NCBI RefSeq assembly: GCF_018361265.1
Contig: NZ_JAFLNH010000004.1
Location: forward strand, 310,001 to 374,000
DNA: 64,000 nucleotides
Origin: Mycobacterium sp. SM1
Lineage (GTDB): Bacteria > Actinomycetota > Actinomycetes > Mycobacteriales > Mycobacteriaceae
Direction: 5' to 3'
Below, piece by piece: positions 17,247 through 25,964 of this stretch. Position 1 is the first letter of the stretch. Every line of letters starts with the position of its first letter. A program made the position numbers and the translations under genes. Under the pieces are notes generated by a model, which did no database searches, was not told where the DNA came from, and saw nothing but the letters and a program-made list of their open reading frames with translations.

Positions 17247-17845
17247 TGTGCGGGGGGCTGCTCGCAAGAGCGGTCCCTACCGCGATGGGCGCGCTGCGCG
17301 ACGTTTTCCCGGAGGCGAAAAAACAGCGCTGTTGGTTCCATAAGATTGCGAATGTTTTCGCTGTGCTGCCGAAGTCGGCGCATCCGGGGGCGAAGAAAGC
17401 CTTGGCGGAGATCTGGAACGCCGAAGACAAGCCCCACGCGCTGGACGCGGTCAAGGCGTTCGAGGCGGCCTACGGCGCTAAGTACCCAAAAGCGGTCGCC
17501 AAGATCAGCGACGACCTGGATGAGCTGCTGGCCTTCTACGACTTCCCGGCCGAACATTGGGTGCACTTTGCGCACGACAAATCCGATGGAGTCGACTTTT
17601 GCCACTGTGCGCAACCGCAGCAAGATCACCAAGGGGCCCGGTTCACGGGCAGCCGGAATCGCCGTGGCCTACAAGCTGATCGAGGCCTCCCAGTCACGCT
17701 GGCGCGCGGTCAACGCACCCCACTTGGTCGCCCTCGTCCGTGCCGGCGCGAGGTTCGAGAACGGCAAGCTCGTCGAGCGCCCCGACGAACCGGTCGCTGA
17801 CGAAACCCGGAAGGAGGCCGCCTGAAAAATCTTGATCCACAGATA

Positions 17846-18109
17846 TTGACAATTGCTCTGAAGTTCCCGCCGTGGACCCTGGCCGACATAGCCCGCGTTA
17901 GCCTGGTCTCGGGCAACGAACATAGGCCACCTGCCACGCTCGACGATTTGCTGCGCTGCTGTGCCGCCTACTCGGCGGTCAATGACCTAGAACTGTCAGC
18001 CAACAATCCCGGTTCCCTGACCGGATTCATGCTACGGATCACCTCCGAGCAGCTCAGTTACGAGGCGATCCCTTTTCACCTCATGGCCCGCGCCGCGGCG
18101 CTGTTTTAA
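17846..18109 (+). CDS. Hypothetical protein or gene fragment, 87 aa
   Basis: Open frame reading IALKFPPWTLADIARVSLVS and ending TSEQLSYEAIPFHLMARAAA plus LF. Composition looks protein-like, and the frame is open right from the end of the IS256 remnant (NLDPQILTIAL), so it is probably the remains of a longer gene into which the element inserted. No domain is recognised and no good ribosome site precedes the nominal ATG. Confidence 0.35.
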   Translation: MTIALKFPPWTLADIARVSLVSGNEHRPPATLDDLLRCCAAYSAVNDLELSANNPGSLTGFMLRITSEQLSYEAIPFHLMARAAALF

Positions 18110-18181
18110 GATACGAAGCCCGCAAACGAGCTGAACGTGATACGCCCGGGAGGGGATGCGGATTTGCTCGGCTGCACACTT

Positions 18182-18740
18182 GCCTAAAGACCCGCTCACG
18201 CGCCGCTTCGACACCGCGATCCTCAACCGAGTGTGGACCAGCGATATCACCTATTTGGACACCGGTGCGGGCTGGCTTTATCTGTGTGCCGTCCGCGACA
18301 ATTGCTCACGGCGGGTGATCGGCTGGGGCGGCGACGAGTGCCTGCACACCGATCTGGTGCGGGCCGCCGTGCAGAGGGCTGTGGCGATGCGCGGCGAGCT
18401 CGCCCAGCGGCTCGTGGTGCACGCCGATCGCGGCTGCCAGTGCACCTCCGCGCAGCTGGCGCGGTTGGCCCGCGAGCACCTGGCCCGCTCGGTGGGCCGC
18501 ACCGCGCTGTGTTGGGACAGCGCTCAGCAGGAATCGTTTTGGGCAACATTGAAAGTCGAGTTCTACGACCGATACCTGTGGCCGACCAAGACGGCCGCCA
18601 CGCTCGCCGTCGGCGATGGGATCGAGCGGGTCTATAGCCGACCGCAGAGGTCATTCGGCCCTCGCTATGATGAGGCCGGTCGAGTTCGAAGACCGACTCA
18701 CTCAGACGGCACAAGCCGCCTGACCCTGTGTCCACCAAAC
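18182..18740 (+). pseudogene. IS3-family OrfB fragment, copy 1
   Basis: From KDPLTRRFDTAILNRVWTSD the sequence parallels the element at 39843-41118, including ELAQRLVVHADRGCQCTSAQ and QQESFWATLKVEFYDRYLW. It loses frame near the end (GIERVYSRPQRSFGPRYDEA) and finishes with the same terminal GTGTCCACCAAACGGG. The whole 5' half of the element and the N-terminal domain are missing, so it is inactive. Confidence 0.8.
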
Positions 18741-18795
18741 GGGGTCAAGCCCAGGAGTGGTGGATTTCGGATCTGGCGTGGTTCACGCGTTTTGA

Positions 18796-19042
18796 TCAAC
18801 GAGTCATGGTGAACGCTAGGCGATTTGGTGGTGTTTTGGCAAGCACTGTGGCGGCGTGTTTGTCGGCGATCACATCGCGTAGCTCGTCCATGGACACATC
18901 GGACAGGTAGCGGCGGGTGACCTGCCATTCATCGTGGGCTTCGATGACCACGGCGGTGGCCAGGCGCAGGGACGCCGCAGGGTTGGGGAAGATCTCCACG
19001 ACGTCGGCTCGCCGCTTGATCTCTTTGTTCAACCGTTCGATT
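18796..19042 (-). pseudogene. IS256-family transposase 3' fragment
   Basis: Minus-strand reading NKEIKRRADVVEIFPNPAAS followed by HDEWQVTRRYLSDVSMDEL is the C-terminal end of an IS256-type transposase. It is related to but distinct from the copy at 2773-4130. It breaks off at about 19042, next to the recombinase module. Confidence 0.7.
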
Positions 19043-19087
19043 ATCCGGCCCTCGGGGGTGGGTCAACCCGGTGGCTGGTTCGGGGTT

Positions 19088-19501
19088 TCAGCGGTCGAGG
19101 CGCTGCAGGTGGTCCGTGAGGGCGTGCGCGACGTGGGCGTGGCGGGCGGCTTCGTCGGTCCAGCCGCGGGTCTCGGCGTCGGTCTTGAGGACCTGGATGT
19201 CGGCGAGTTGATCGGTGAGGGCGCCGCGAAATTCGGGTGCGGTGATGTAGTTGTCGCAGGTTTCGCAGATGTTGGCATACGGGCAGGCGCCGGCGGCCGG
19301 GTGGCGGGCGCAGTAGCCGTGCGCCACACGGGTTTTCAGCATCTCGCTGTTCAGCCAGCTGACCTTGTCGGGCAGGATGGGTTTGCCGACCGGGGTGAGG
19401 GTGAACTGGCGGCGCATCTTGCCCATGGCCTCGTCGTAAGCGGCGCGCAGAGTGGGCGAGGCGAGTGTGGCGTAGCGGATCGTCATCTGCGGCGTGACAT
19501 G
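19088..19501 (-). pseudogene. 3' part of outer tyrosine recombinase B (split gene)
   Basis: Reads HVTPQMTIRYATLASPTLRA, which carries the catalytic Tyr. A Cys-rich tail follows (GYCARHPAAGACPYANICET plus CDNY) and the end is HLQRLDR. It is the direct continuation of the minus-strand recombinase at 22480-24012, which ends at LLGH. The CAT codon for the conserved His is present at both junctions. The Cys-rich tail also occurs in the inner recombinase at 20623-22449, identifying both as the TnpB-like class with a C-terminal zinc-binding region. Confidence 0.8.
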
Positions 19502-19579
19502 TTTGATATACGGGTGATATTCGGCGTGTCTGCCGTGATCCAGCGGGGCTGACGCGGATGCTGGCGGCGGGAGGTTGTC

Positions 19580-20626
19580 GTGTTCATGCCGTGCCTGGTT
19601 CGTCACCATCGTGGGGCGGAACTGGTCGCGATCACCCTAGGGCATTCGCTGCTGGATGACTACCTGGCCTTCGTTGCGGCGCGAGCCCGGACCAACACAT
19701 GGCTGGCGGTGGCGTCGGATTTGAAGATCTTCTTCGGTGTAGTTGCCAAGCAACCGGCTCAGGTGAACGCCGCAGATGTCTTCGCGTTCTTGGCTTCTCA
19801 ACGCACTGCCCGCTTGGGCGAGCAGGTGGTGCGGTTGGAGGACGGCGAGCCAGGGTTGGCGTCGCGCACGATCGCCCGCCGGTTGTCCAGTGTGCGTGGC
19901 CTGTATGCCTACCTCGCGGCCCGCGGTGATACCGGCGTCACCTGCAACCCCGTCCCGACAAGCCTGGCGGCGCGTCGCCCCGGTGCTCGGCGCGGCAAGG
20001 GCGGCGTGCCGTTGATCCGCACCCCGCGCACGCTGCCCCGGGTGCTGGTGCCAAGCGAGGTCGACGCGTTGCGGGCGGCGCTGCGCACCCACCGCGACCG
20101 GGCCATGGTCGAGGCGATGCTGCTGGGTGGTCTGCGACGCTGTGAGGTGCTGGGACTGCGCCTCGACGATGTCAACGCCGGCGAGCGGCGGGTGTTCGTG
20201 GCCGAAGGCAAGGGCGGTCGGCAGCGGATGGTGCCGGTATCGGCGCGGTTCTTCGCATCGCTGGGGGACTATCTGGATCAGGAGCGCCCGCAGACGTCGA
20301 CCGATCGAGTGTTCGTGGTGTTGAAGGGATCCCGGCGTGGCGAGCCGTTGTCGGCTGCCGGTCTGGACGAGATCCTCGAGGGTGCGCGCGGTCGCGCCGG
20401 GCTGACCCAGGCGACGTGCCATCAGCTGCGGCACACCTGTTTCACCCGGCTGCGGGAGGCGGGGATGGCGCTGGAGGCGATCCAGGCTCAGGCCGGCCAC
20501 GCATCGATCGACTCGACCCGCATCTATCTGCATCTGGCCAACGACTGGCTGGAACGGGAGTACCTGCGGGCCGCCGAGGCGATCGAGGCGCAGGTCGTCG
20601 CGTCCGGTGAGGCGGCCGAGAAATGA
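19580..20626 (+). CDS. Tyrosine recombinase, TnpA-like (inner element), 348 aa
   Basis: Site-specific recombinase with an N-terminal SAM-like domain (LLDDYLAFVAARARTNTWLA) and a complete catalytic domain: Arg in LLGGLRRCEVLGLRLDDV, Lys in VFVAEGKGGRQRMVPV, HQLRH in CHQLRHTCFTRLREAG, His in AQAGHASIDSTR and Tyr in IYLHLANDWLE. GTG start with GGGAGG five bases upstream. It overlaps the next gene by four bases. Probably acts together with its partner to move the element. Confidence 0.88.
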   Translation: MFMPCLVRHHRGAELVAITLGHSLLDDYLAFVAARARTNTWLAVASDLKIFFGVVAKQPAQVNAADVFAFLASQRTARLGEQVVRLEDGEPGLASRTIARRLSSVRGLYAYLAARGDTGVTCNPVPTSLAARRPGARRGKGGVPLIRTPRTLPRVLVPSEVDALRAALRTHRDRAMVEAMLLGGLRRCEVLGLRLDDVNAGERRVFVAEGKGGRQRMVPVSARFFASLGDYLDQERPQTSTDRVFVVLKGSRRGEPLSAAGLDEILEGARGRAGLTQATCHQLRHTCFTRLREAGMALEAIQAQAGHASIDSTRIYLHLANDWLEREYLRAAEAIEAQVVASGEAAEK

Positions 20627-22449
20627 ACCGGTCACCGGCACCTCGCCCCGACATCGAGGAGCTCGTCGAGGCGTATAGGGCCGACCTCGTTGCGGCCAGG
20701 ATGTTCGCGGGACACCCGGTGACCTCGGTGGCCCGCACGTTCTTCACCCGCGTGGGTGTGGCGGGCTGGTCTGCGTTGCCGCTGGCAACCCAGTGCGCTT
20801 TGCCGCTGAAGGATCGACGGGTGGTCGGTTGGCTGATCGTGACGGGACGGCTGCGGCCCAGCCCGGACTATCTCGTGGCGTGCCGGCCCTACCTCGGCGA
20901 AGTCGCCGCTCACCATCACCGCAGGTTCCACCAACGGTTCGTGGCGACCTCCACTGAGCTCGGGTTCGGTCCCGTCGTGACCCGCCTGCAGTGGTCCGCC
21001 CTGGCCAAGGTGGCCGCGCTGGCCGGGCTGACTCCCGAGAAGCTGACCCAGCCGGTGATCGATACGCAGCGAAAAGCGTTGATCAGCGCGATAACTCGCC
21101 ACCGACCCGGCAGCCACGGCGCCAAGGCACTGAGCGCGGCGCTGTTCGGTGCGCAGACCACCCTGTTCCACCTCGGCGTCCTGGACACCGCGCCCCGCAA
21201 GACCAGCCCAAACCGCTCGGCTGAACGGGCCGCCCAGTGGGCGGCGGTCCCGCCGCGGCTGGCGGCCACCCTGACCGGTTACATCGCCCAGACACGGCTG
21301 TCGCTGCGGGCGTCGACGATGGTGCGCGTCGAAGGCGTGCTGCGGGAGTTCGCCGGTTGGCTGGCCGCGAACGCCCCCGAGGTGGTCTGCGTCGCCGACC
21401 TGCGTCGGACACACATCGAGGCCTACAAGCTGCACCTGAGCACCCGGCCCTCGGCCCGCGGTGGGCGGTTGTCCAAGATCAGTCTCGCCGAACACCTCGG
21501 TACCCTGCGCACCTGCTTCGACCGGCTCACCGAATGGTGCGGCGACGACATTCCCGCCCGCGTGCTCATGTTCACCGGCGACCTGCCGCTGCGCGACGAC
21601 CCGCTGCCCCGCTTCCTCGACGACGCCGCGTTCACCAAGCTGCTGCAGGCCGCGCGCACCGCTGATGATCCGTTCGTTCGACTGTGTGTGGAGTTTCTGG
21701 CCCGCACCGGGCTGCGCAAGGGCGAATTCCTCGATCTCACAGTTGATTCCGTGGTGCAGATCGGGGCGGCATACTGGTTGCACGTGCCGCTGGGGAAACT
21801 GCGCACCGACCGCTACATCCCCTTGCACCCCCAACTCAAGGACCTCCTCGACGCCTGGATCGCCAACCGACCCACCAGCTTGCGCAGCCCCTACCTGTTT
21901 ATCGAATACGGCCAACGCATCGGCGAGGGCCGCGTCGATCGGGCAGTCGCTGAAGCCGCGAAAGCGGCTGGCATCGGCCGTGTTTCGCCGCATCGTCTCA
22001 GGCATACCTTGGCGACCCAGGCGATCAACCGCGGCATGTCCCTGGAAGCGCTGGCCGCGCTGTTGGGTCACCGATCTATGCGTATGACGCTCGTTTACGC
22101 CCGAATCGCCGATCGCACTGTCGCCGACGAATACTTCTCCGTCAGTGAAAAAGTCGAAGCCCTCTACGATCAGCCGCGCGCACTTCCCGCCGACGCCGAA
22201 GGCGCTGAAATGCGCAAGCTCCGTGCCGAGATGCACCGCCGCATGCTCGGCAACGGCTACTGCGCCCGACCCGTCGGCCTGGACTGCCACTTCGAATCCA
22301 TCTGCGAATCCTGCACTTTCTTCCAGACCACCATCGAATTCCGCCCGACTCTGCAGGCACAACGCGACGACGCCGCCGAGAAAGGACAACTCGGCCGCCA
22401 GAAAGTGTTCGACGGACTGCTCGCCCGCCTCGACGATGCCGCCTCCTGA
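20623..22449 (+). CDS. Tyrosine recombinase, TnpB-like with Cys-rich tail (inner element), 608 aa
   Basis: Long recombinase. The N-terminal about 200 residues are unassigned, then comes a core-binding domain (RASTMVRVEGVLREFAGWLA). The catalytic domain has Arg in LARTGLRKGEFLDLTV, Lys in LHVPLGKLRTDRYIPL, the HRLRH box in VSPHRLRHTLATQAIN, LLGH in AALLGHRSMRMTLVY, and the Tyr. The C-terminus has four or more Cys (GNGYCARPVGLDCHFESICE, then SCTFF), likely a zinc site. Start overlaps the upstream stop (ATGA). Full length and open. Confidence 0.88.
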   Translation: MNRSPAPRPDIEELVEAYRADLVAARMFAGHPVTSVARTFFTRVGVAGWSALPLATQCALPLKDRRVVGWLIVTGRLRPSPDYLVACRPYLGEVAAHHHRRFHQRFVATSTELGFGPVVTRLQWSALAKVAALAGLTPEKLTQPVIDTQRKALISAITRHRPGSHGAKALSAALFGAQTTLFHLGVLDTAPRKTSPNRSAERAAQWAAVPPRLAATLTGYIAQTRLSLRASTMVRVEGVLREFAGWLAANAPEVVCVADLRRTHIEAYKLHLSTRPSARGGRLSKISLAEHLGTLRTCFDRLTEWCGDDIPARVLMFTGDLPLRDDPLPRFLDDAAFTKLLQAARTADDPFVRLCVEFLARTGLRKGEFLDLTVDSVVQIGAAYWLHVPLGKLRTDRYIPLHPQLKDLLDAWIANRPTSLRSPYLFIEYGQRIGEGRVDRAVAEAAKAAGIGRVSPHRLRHTLATQAINRGMSLEALAALLGHRSMRMTLVYARIADRTVADEYFSVSEKVEALYDQPRALPADAEGAEMRKLRAEMHRRMLGNGYCARPVGLDCHFESICESCTFFQTTIEFRPTLQAQRDDAAEKGQLGRQKVFDGLLARLDDAAS

Positions 22450-22479
22450 CCGCACCCACTTGACAAGATCACCCGCATA

Positions 22480-24012
22480 ATGCCCGAGCAACGCCATCAA
22501 CGCCTGTAGGCTCATGCCGGCATTCGCCAGTTCTGTGGCCCAAGTGTGGCGCAGCTGATGAGGAGTGACGACGAGTGCGCCGCCGTGGGGTGCGCGTAGC
22601 CCGGCGGCTTTGGCGGCGGCGAGCAGCCCATTGCGAAGCCGGGTATAGCCGAGGCGACGCCCGCGCTGGGTGAACAGAAAGTCGGTGAGCACACCGGTGC
22701 GTGGGTGCGGCAACGGCCGGTGCGCACCACGGTAGCTGACCCACTCATCGAGGACGGCGACGGTGGCCGCCGACAGCGGCACCATGCGTTCGGTGGCCAG
22801 CTTGCCCAGCGGCACTTTCAACCAGGTGCCGGCGGGTCCGTAATCGATGATGCTGCCCAGTTCCAGGTCGAGCAGTTCGCCGACCCGCAGCCCGGCACCG
22901 CGCAGCACGGTCAGCCCGACGCGGGTGAACGGATCATCCAGGTCGGCAATGGCGTTCATCACCGCCGCATCGACGTCGGGGGCCAGGGCACGCGGCAGCG
23001 GCTGGTCGAGTTTGGGGACATCGGCGGCGAAGACCAGCCGCCGCGGTGGTGCCTGCTGCCAGCCCCAGGCGGTGATGTCGTCGAGCAGGTTGCGCAGGCT
23101 CAGCACCGCCGATTGGGCGACCGCGGCCGAGATGGTGCGCCGCGCGCCGGCGGCGGCGCGTTGCCCGCGCCAGCCCCGGGTGCGGTTCCAGGTCAGGTAG
23201 CCCTCGATGCAGGCCCGGTCCAGCTGGCTCAAACAGGTGATATCGGGGTGGTGGGTGGTGAGGTATTCGGCGAACGGCAGCAGATCGTTGATCAGCGACT
23301 CCACCGACTTCGGGCGCAGCACCGCTGCGCGCACCCGGACATAGCGCAACAACGTGTCCCGGATCGGTTCGGCCATCGCCACGTCGGCGAAGCGCGGCTC
23401 GAGGCTGCGCGCCCAGACTCGCCGCCGCGGTGCGGTGTCGACCACACCGGTCTCGAACAGCAGCTGGCGCAGGCTGGCCAGCCGTGCCCGGTAGGCGCGC
23501 CGCGACGAGGGTGGGATCGAGCTGACCGATAGCGCGGCATCGAACTCGTCGATGCCCTGCACGGTGAGGTCGGCAACCAGCCCTCCGCGGCAGGCCAGCA
23601 GCACCGCCAGGCACTCACCGAGCACCGTTTCGACCCAGGAGCTGGTCCAGCCCAACCGGTTTCCCGCATCTCGTATCGCCGCGAACCCACCCGGATCACG
23701 CGCCGCGACGGCGTGGCCGAGCCCGGTCAGCTGCTTGACCGCGGCCAGCTCGACATCCAGCCGGATCCGGTCGGTGCCAATCGCGTAGCACACCAGCGGC
23801 CAGGCTCTGCTCGACTGCAGCTCGGCGGCCCGCACGGTGGCGGGCAGAGTCATCCACGCGGCAAGATTCCGGTGGCGGGAGAGGAAGTCGCGCGCGATGC
23901 GAATGCGGTCGCGCACCGCCCGCTCACCGAGGCCCAGGCCCGCGACGTAATCGAAGTAGCCGCCCAGCAGTGCATCGGTGTCGACACCCCGGTCGACTGC
24001 CGGCGCGGTCAT
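22480..24012 (-). pseudogene. 5' part of outer tyrosine recombinase B (split gene)
   Basis: Starts MTAPAVDRGVDTDALLGG at 24012, its ATG overlapping the stop of outer recombinase A (ATGA). It has the same plan as the inner TnpB-like protein: RPKSVESLINDLLPFAEYLT, Arg in LRGAGLRVGELLDLELGS, LKVPLGKLATERMVPLSA, then TPHQLRHTWATELANAGMSL, ending QALMALLGH. There the inner element begins, so the catalytic Tyr and zinc tail are displaced to 19088-19501. The frame stays open into the antisense of the inner element, predicting an abnormal fusion without Tyr. Hence inactive. Confidence 0.82.
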
Positions 24013-25061
24013 CGCAGTGCTCCAGCCAGACTCGCGCGCGCGGCGCAATATTCGGCGGCGAGTTGTTCCACCGACAGGTGCACGTAGCGGGCCGTGGTCT
24101 CCGGCGAGACATGCCCCATCAACGCCCGCAATGCGAGCAGATCAATTCCCCCGGAAGCCAATTCGGTGCCGTAGGTGTGGCGCAGCCGATGCGGACGCAC
24201 CCGGGTCGCGCCGGAGAGCTCCCGGTGGCGGCGAAATAGGCTGCGCAGCCCTGCCTCGCTGACCGGTGCGCCGGCGGTCGGGCCCCGCAGTACTACGAAA
24301 CACTGCGGTGCCGCCAGGCCCGGTGGGCGCTCCCACCGCAGATACGCTGCGACCTCGGTGAAGAAAGCGGCATCCACGGGCACGTGGCGTTCCTTGCTGC
24401 CCTTGTCGATCACCCGCAGCCGTCGTCGACCCATATCTACATCGGCCAGCAGCAGCCCCCGCACCTCTGCCGACCGCAACCCGCCCAGCAGCATCGCCAA
24501 CACCATCGCCCGATCTCGGTGCGTCGCCAAGGTCGCGACAAACGCGTCGATGTCACTGGCCGGCAACGATTCTGGAAGCAGACGCGGCTGCCGCACCAGC
24601 CTGCCACCGGGGCGAGCGCGCCCTGGACCGAGATGACCCAGCAGCCCCCGTTCTGAGCGGCGCAGTCCCTGCCCGCGCCGCGGTGACGGCACCGGAGTAT
24701 CACCACGTCGGCCGGTCATCACCAGGTACTCAAACAAGGCTCGCACCGCCGCCACCCGACGATTCACCGTCGACGCCGCAGCCGCGCGGGACCGATCCGC
24801 ACCGCCAGGGCCGTCGGCGCGGTGCACCCCCTGCCAATCGATCCAGTCGAACACCACCGGAGCATCGACCTCGGCCAGCCCCATACCCCGTTCGCCGAGA
24901 AACCGCGCCAGGTTCACCACGTCGAATGCGTACCCGCGCACCGTGGCCAGACTGAACCCGCGCCCGACCAAATGCGTCAGGAACGCGTTCGCCGAATCTC
25001 GATCAGCCCAGTCTCCCTCGACCCGATACCCGCCATCGACCATGCGCACCCGCACTATCAT
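24009..25061 (-). CDS. Tyrosine recombinase, TnpA-like (outer module), 350 aa
   Basis: Complete recombinase of the XerD-like type. The core-binding region is GFSLATVRGYAFDVVNLARF. The catalytic domain has Arg in LGGLRSAEVRGLLLADVD, Lys in VIDKGSKERHVPVD, HRLRH in VRPHRLRHTYGTELASGG, His in RALMGHVSPETTARYVHL and Tyr in the same motif. Start taken at ATG 25061; longer GTG/ATG options exist to 25106. First gene of the outer minus-strand module, overlapping outer recombinase B by four bases. It remains intact although its partner is split. Confidence 0.85.
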   Translation of the reverse strand: MIVRVRMVDGGYRVEGDWADRDSANAFLTHLVGRGFSLATVRGYAFDVVNLARFLGERGMGLAEVDAPVVFDWIDWQGVHRADGPGGADRSRAAAASTVNRRVAAVRALFEYLVMTGRRGDTPVPSPRRGQGLRRSERGLLGHLGPGRARPGGRLVRQPRLLPESLPASDIDAFVATLATHRDRAMVLAMLLGGLRSAEVRGLLLADVDMGRRRLRVIDKGSKERHVPVDAAFFTEVAAYLRWERPPGLAAPQCFVVLRGPTAGAPVSEAGLRSLFRRHRELSGATRVRPHRLRHTYGTELASGGIDLLALRALMGHVSPETTARYVHLSVEQLAAEYCAARASLAGALR

Positions 25062-25245
25062 CACCGTCTGCCCTTCCTGCCGTGCTCTGTCCTCAGCAGC
25101 ATCCACCGGTCGTCACCGACCGACCCGGATCTCACGCCGCTGCGCGGTTCGTGTCGCCCCTGCGAGGGCCGGTTAACGGATATGGGGTTGTTCGACTAAA
25201 TTTTGGCTCTTCTGACGCTTCCGTGGGCCGGTTGTTGATGTAAGG

Positions 25246-25321
25246 GGCGCACGTCGTTGTGGCTTAAGGTTTCTGGCTTGTGGAAGGTCAGGAACCAAAG
25301 GAGCCAACAACGACGTGCGCA
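25246..25321 (+). promoter_or_regulatory. Long inverted repeat covering the ISL3 transposase start
   Basis: GCGCACGTCGTTGTGGCT near 25248 pairs with AGCCAACAACGACGTGCGC ending at 25321, giving a stem of about 18 bp with one bulge and a loop of about 40 nt. The 3' arm contains the transposase GTG start codon (25315). In RNA the hairpin would occlude initiation, a known way for insertion sequences to block translation from transcripts entering from outside. Function is inferred from the structure. Confidence 0.5.
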
Positions 25322-25964
25322 ATGTGAGGCTATGGCGTGCGCTGCTGGGTGTCGACCAGCGCACCGTGATCGAAGACATCGAGTTCGAGGAGTTCGGGGA
25401 GGAAGACGCCGACGGCGACACGCTGGTGGTGGCGCGGGTGCGGCCGCGAAGTGGTGTTTCGCGCCGTTGTGGCCGCTGCGGTCGCAGGGCGCCCTGGTAT
25501 GACCGGGGTGAGGGTCGGCGCCGGTGGCGGGGCCTGGATTGGGGCACATGCAGGTGGTGCTGGAGGCCGATGCGCCGCGGGTGAACTGCCCCGCCCATGG
25601 GCCTACGGTGGTGGCGGTGCCGTGGGCGCGCCACCATGCCGGGCACACTTTGGCCTTTGATGACACGGTGGCCTGGCTGGCGGTGGCGTGTTCGAAAACC
25701 GCGGTGTGCGAGTTGATGCGGGTCGCCTGGCGCACCGTAGGGGCGATCGTGGCGAGGGTGTGGGCCGACACGGAGAAGAGGATCGACCGGTTTGCGGGTC
25801 TGCGTCGGATCGGCATCGATGAGATCTCCTATAAGCGTCACCACAAGTACCTCACGGTGGTGGTTGACCACGACAGCGGCCGGCTGGTGTGGGCCGCCCC
25901 GGGCCGCGACACCAAGACGCTGCGGCGGTTTTTTGGGTTTCCCCTGAAAACGTGGAGGTTTCCG

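Larger units (their letters stand above)
15373..17286 (+). mobile_element. Group II intron inside the IS256 transposase, 1914 bp
   Basis: Boundaries are deduced from the host gene: removing 15373-17286 joins the transposase in frame. The intron then begins GAGCGCC (a variant of the GUGYG 5' consensus) and ends in AT (the AY 3' consensus). It starts with a small hairpin (GCCGG-GATAAA-CCGGC), contains a reverse transcriptase/maturase gene and a recognisable domain V near the 3' end. This ribozyme would self-splice and move by retrohoming into matching transposase genes. Size is typical for ORF-containing bacterial introns. Confidence 0.85.
14610..17825 (+). pseudogene. IS256-family transposase interrupted by a group II intron
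   Basis: Mutator-family transposase in two exons. Exon 1 (14610-15372) starts MLNVVPVSAAREDYGVGVAL and includes RMLAAALRAEVAAYCAQFAD, with frame breaks near 14861 and 14920 and a stop near 14995. Later it reads YVYLWADGIHVNVRLGEAK and WADLLRDAKRRGMRAPAIGD. Exon 2 (17287-17825) reads ALRDVFPEAKKQRCWFHKIA and, after another frame break near 17575, ESTFATVRNRSKITKGPGSR to the stop. Joining 15372 to 17287 restores GFW-GALRDVFPEA exactly. The transposase is dead through frameshifts, independent of the intron. Confidence 0.8.
19502..22482 (+). mobile_element. Two-recombinase element inserted in a recombinase gene
   Basis: A 2.98-kb segment that splits the outer recombinase B gene exactly after the conserved Gly-His codons. 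It is flanked by the trinucleotide ATG (19499-19501 and 22480-22482). It has imperfect terminal inverted repeats TATACGGGTGAT (19507-19518) and ATCACCCGCATA (22468-22479). It encodes only two overlapping tyrosine recombinases on the plus strand, opposite to the host gene. Gene layout and protein types recall Tn554/RIT-like recombinase modules, but without a third gene. Confidence 0.75.

Noticed and set aside
20632..24048. A 1138-codon minus-strand open frame that looks like one giant gene
   Set aside because: It is the outer recombinase B reading on into the antisense strand of the inner element after LLGH. Beyond 22480 it has no family features, and the plus-strand genes there are clearly real.
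19580..25061. A standard three-gene recombinase (RIT/Tn554-type) operon
   Set aside because: There are two convergent two-gene modules, one inserted in the other, not three genes in tandem. No TnpC-like gene was found.
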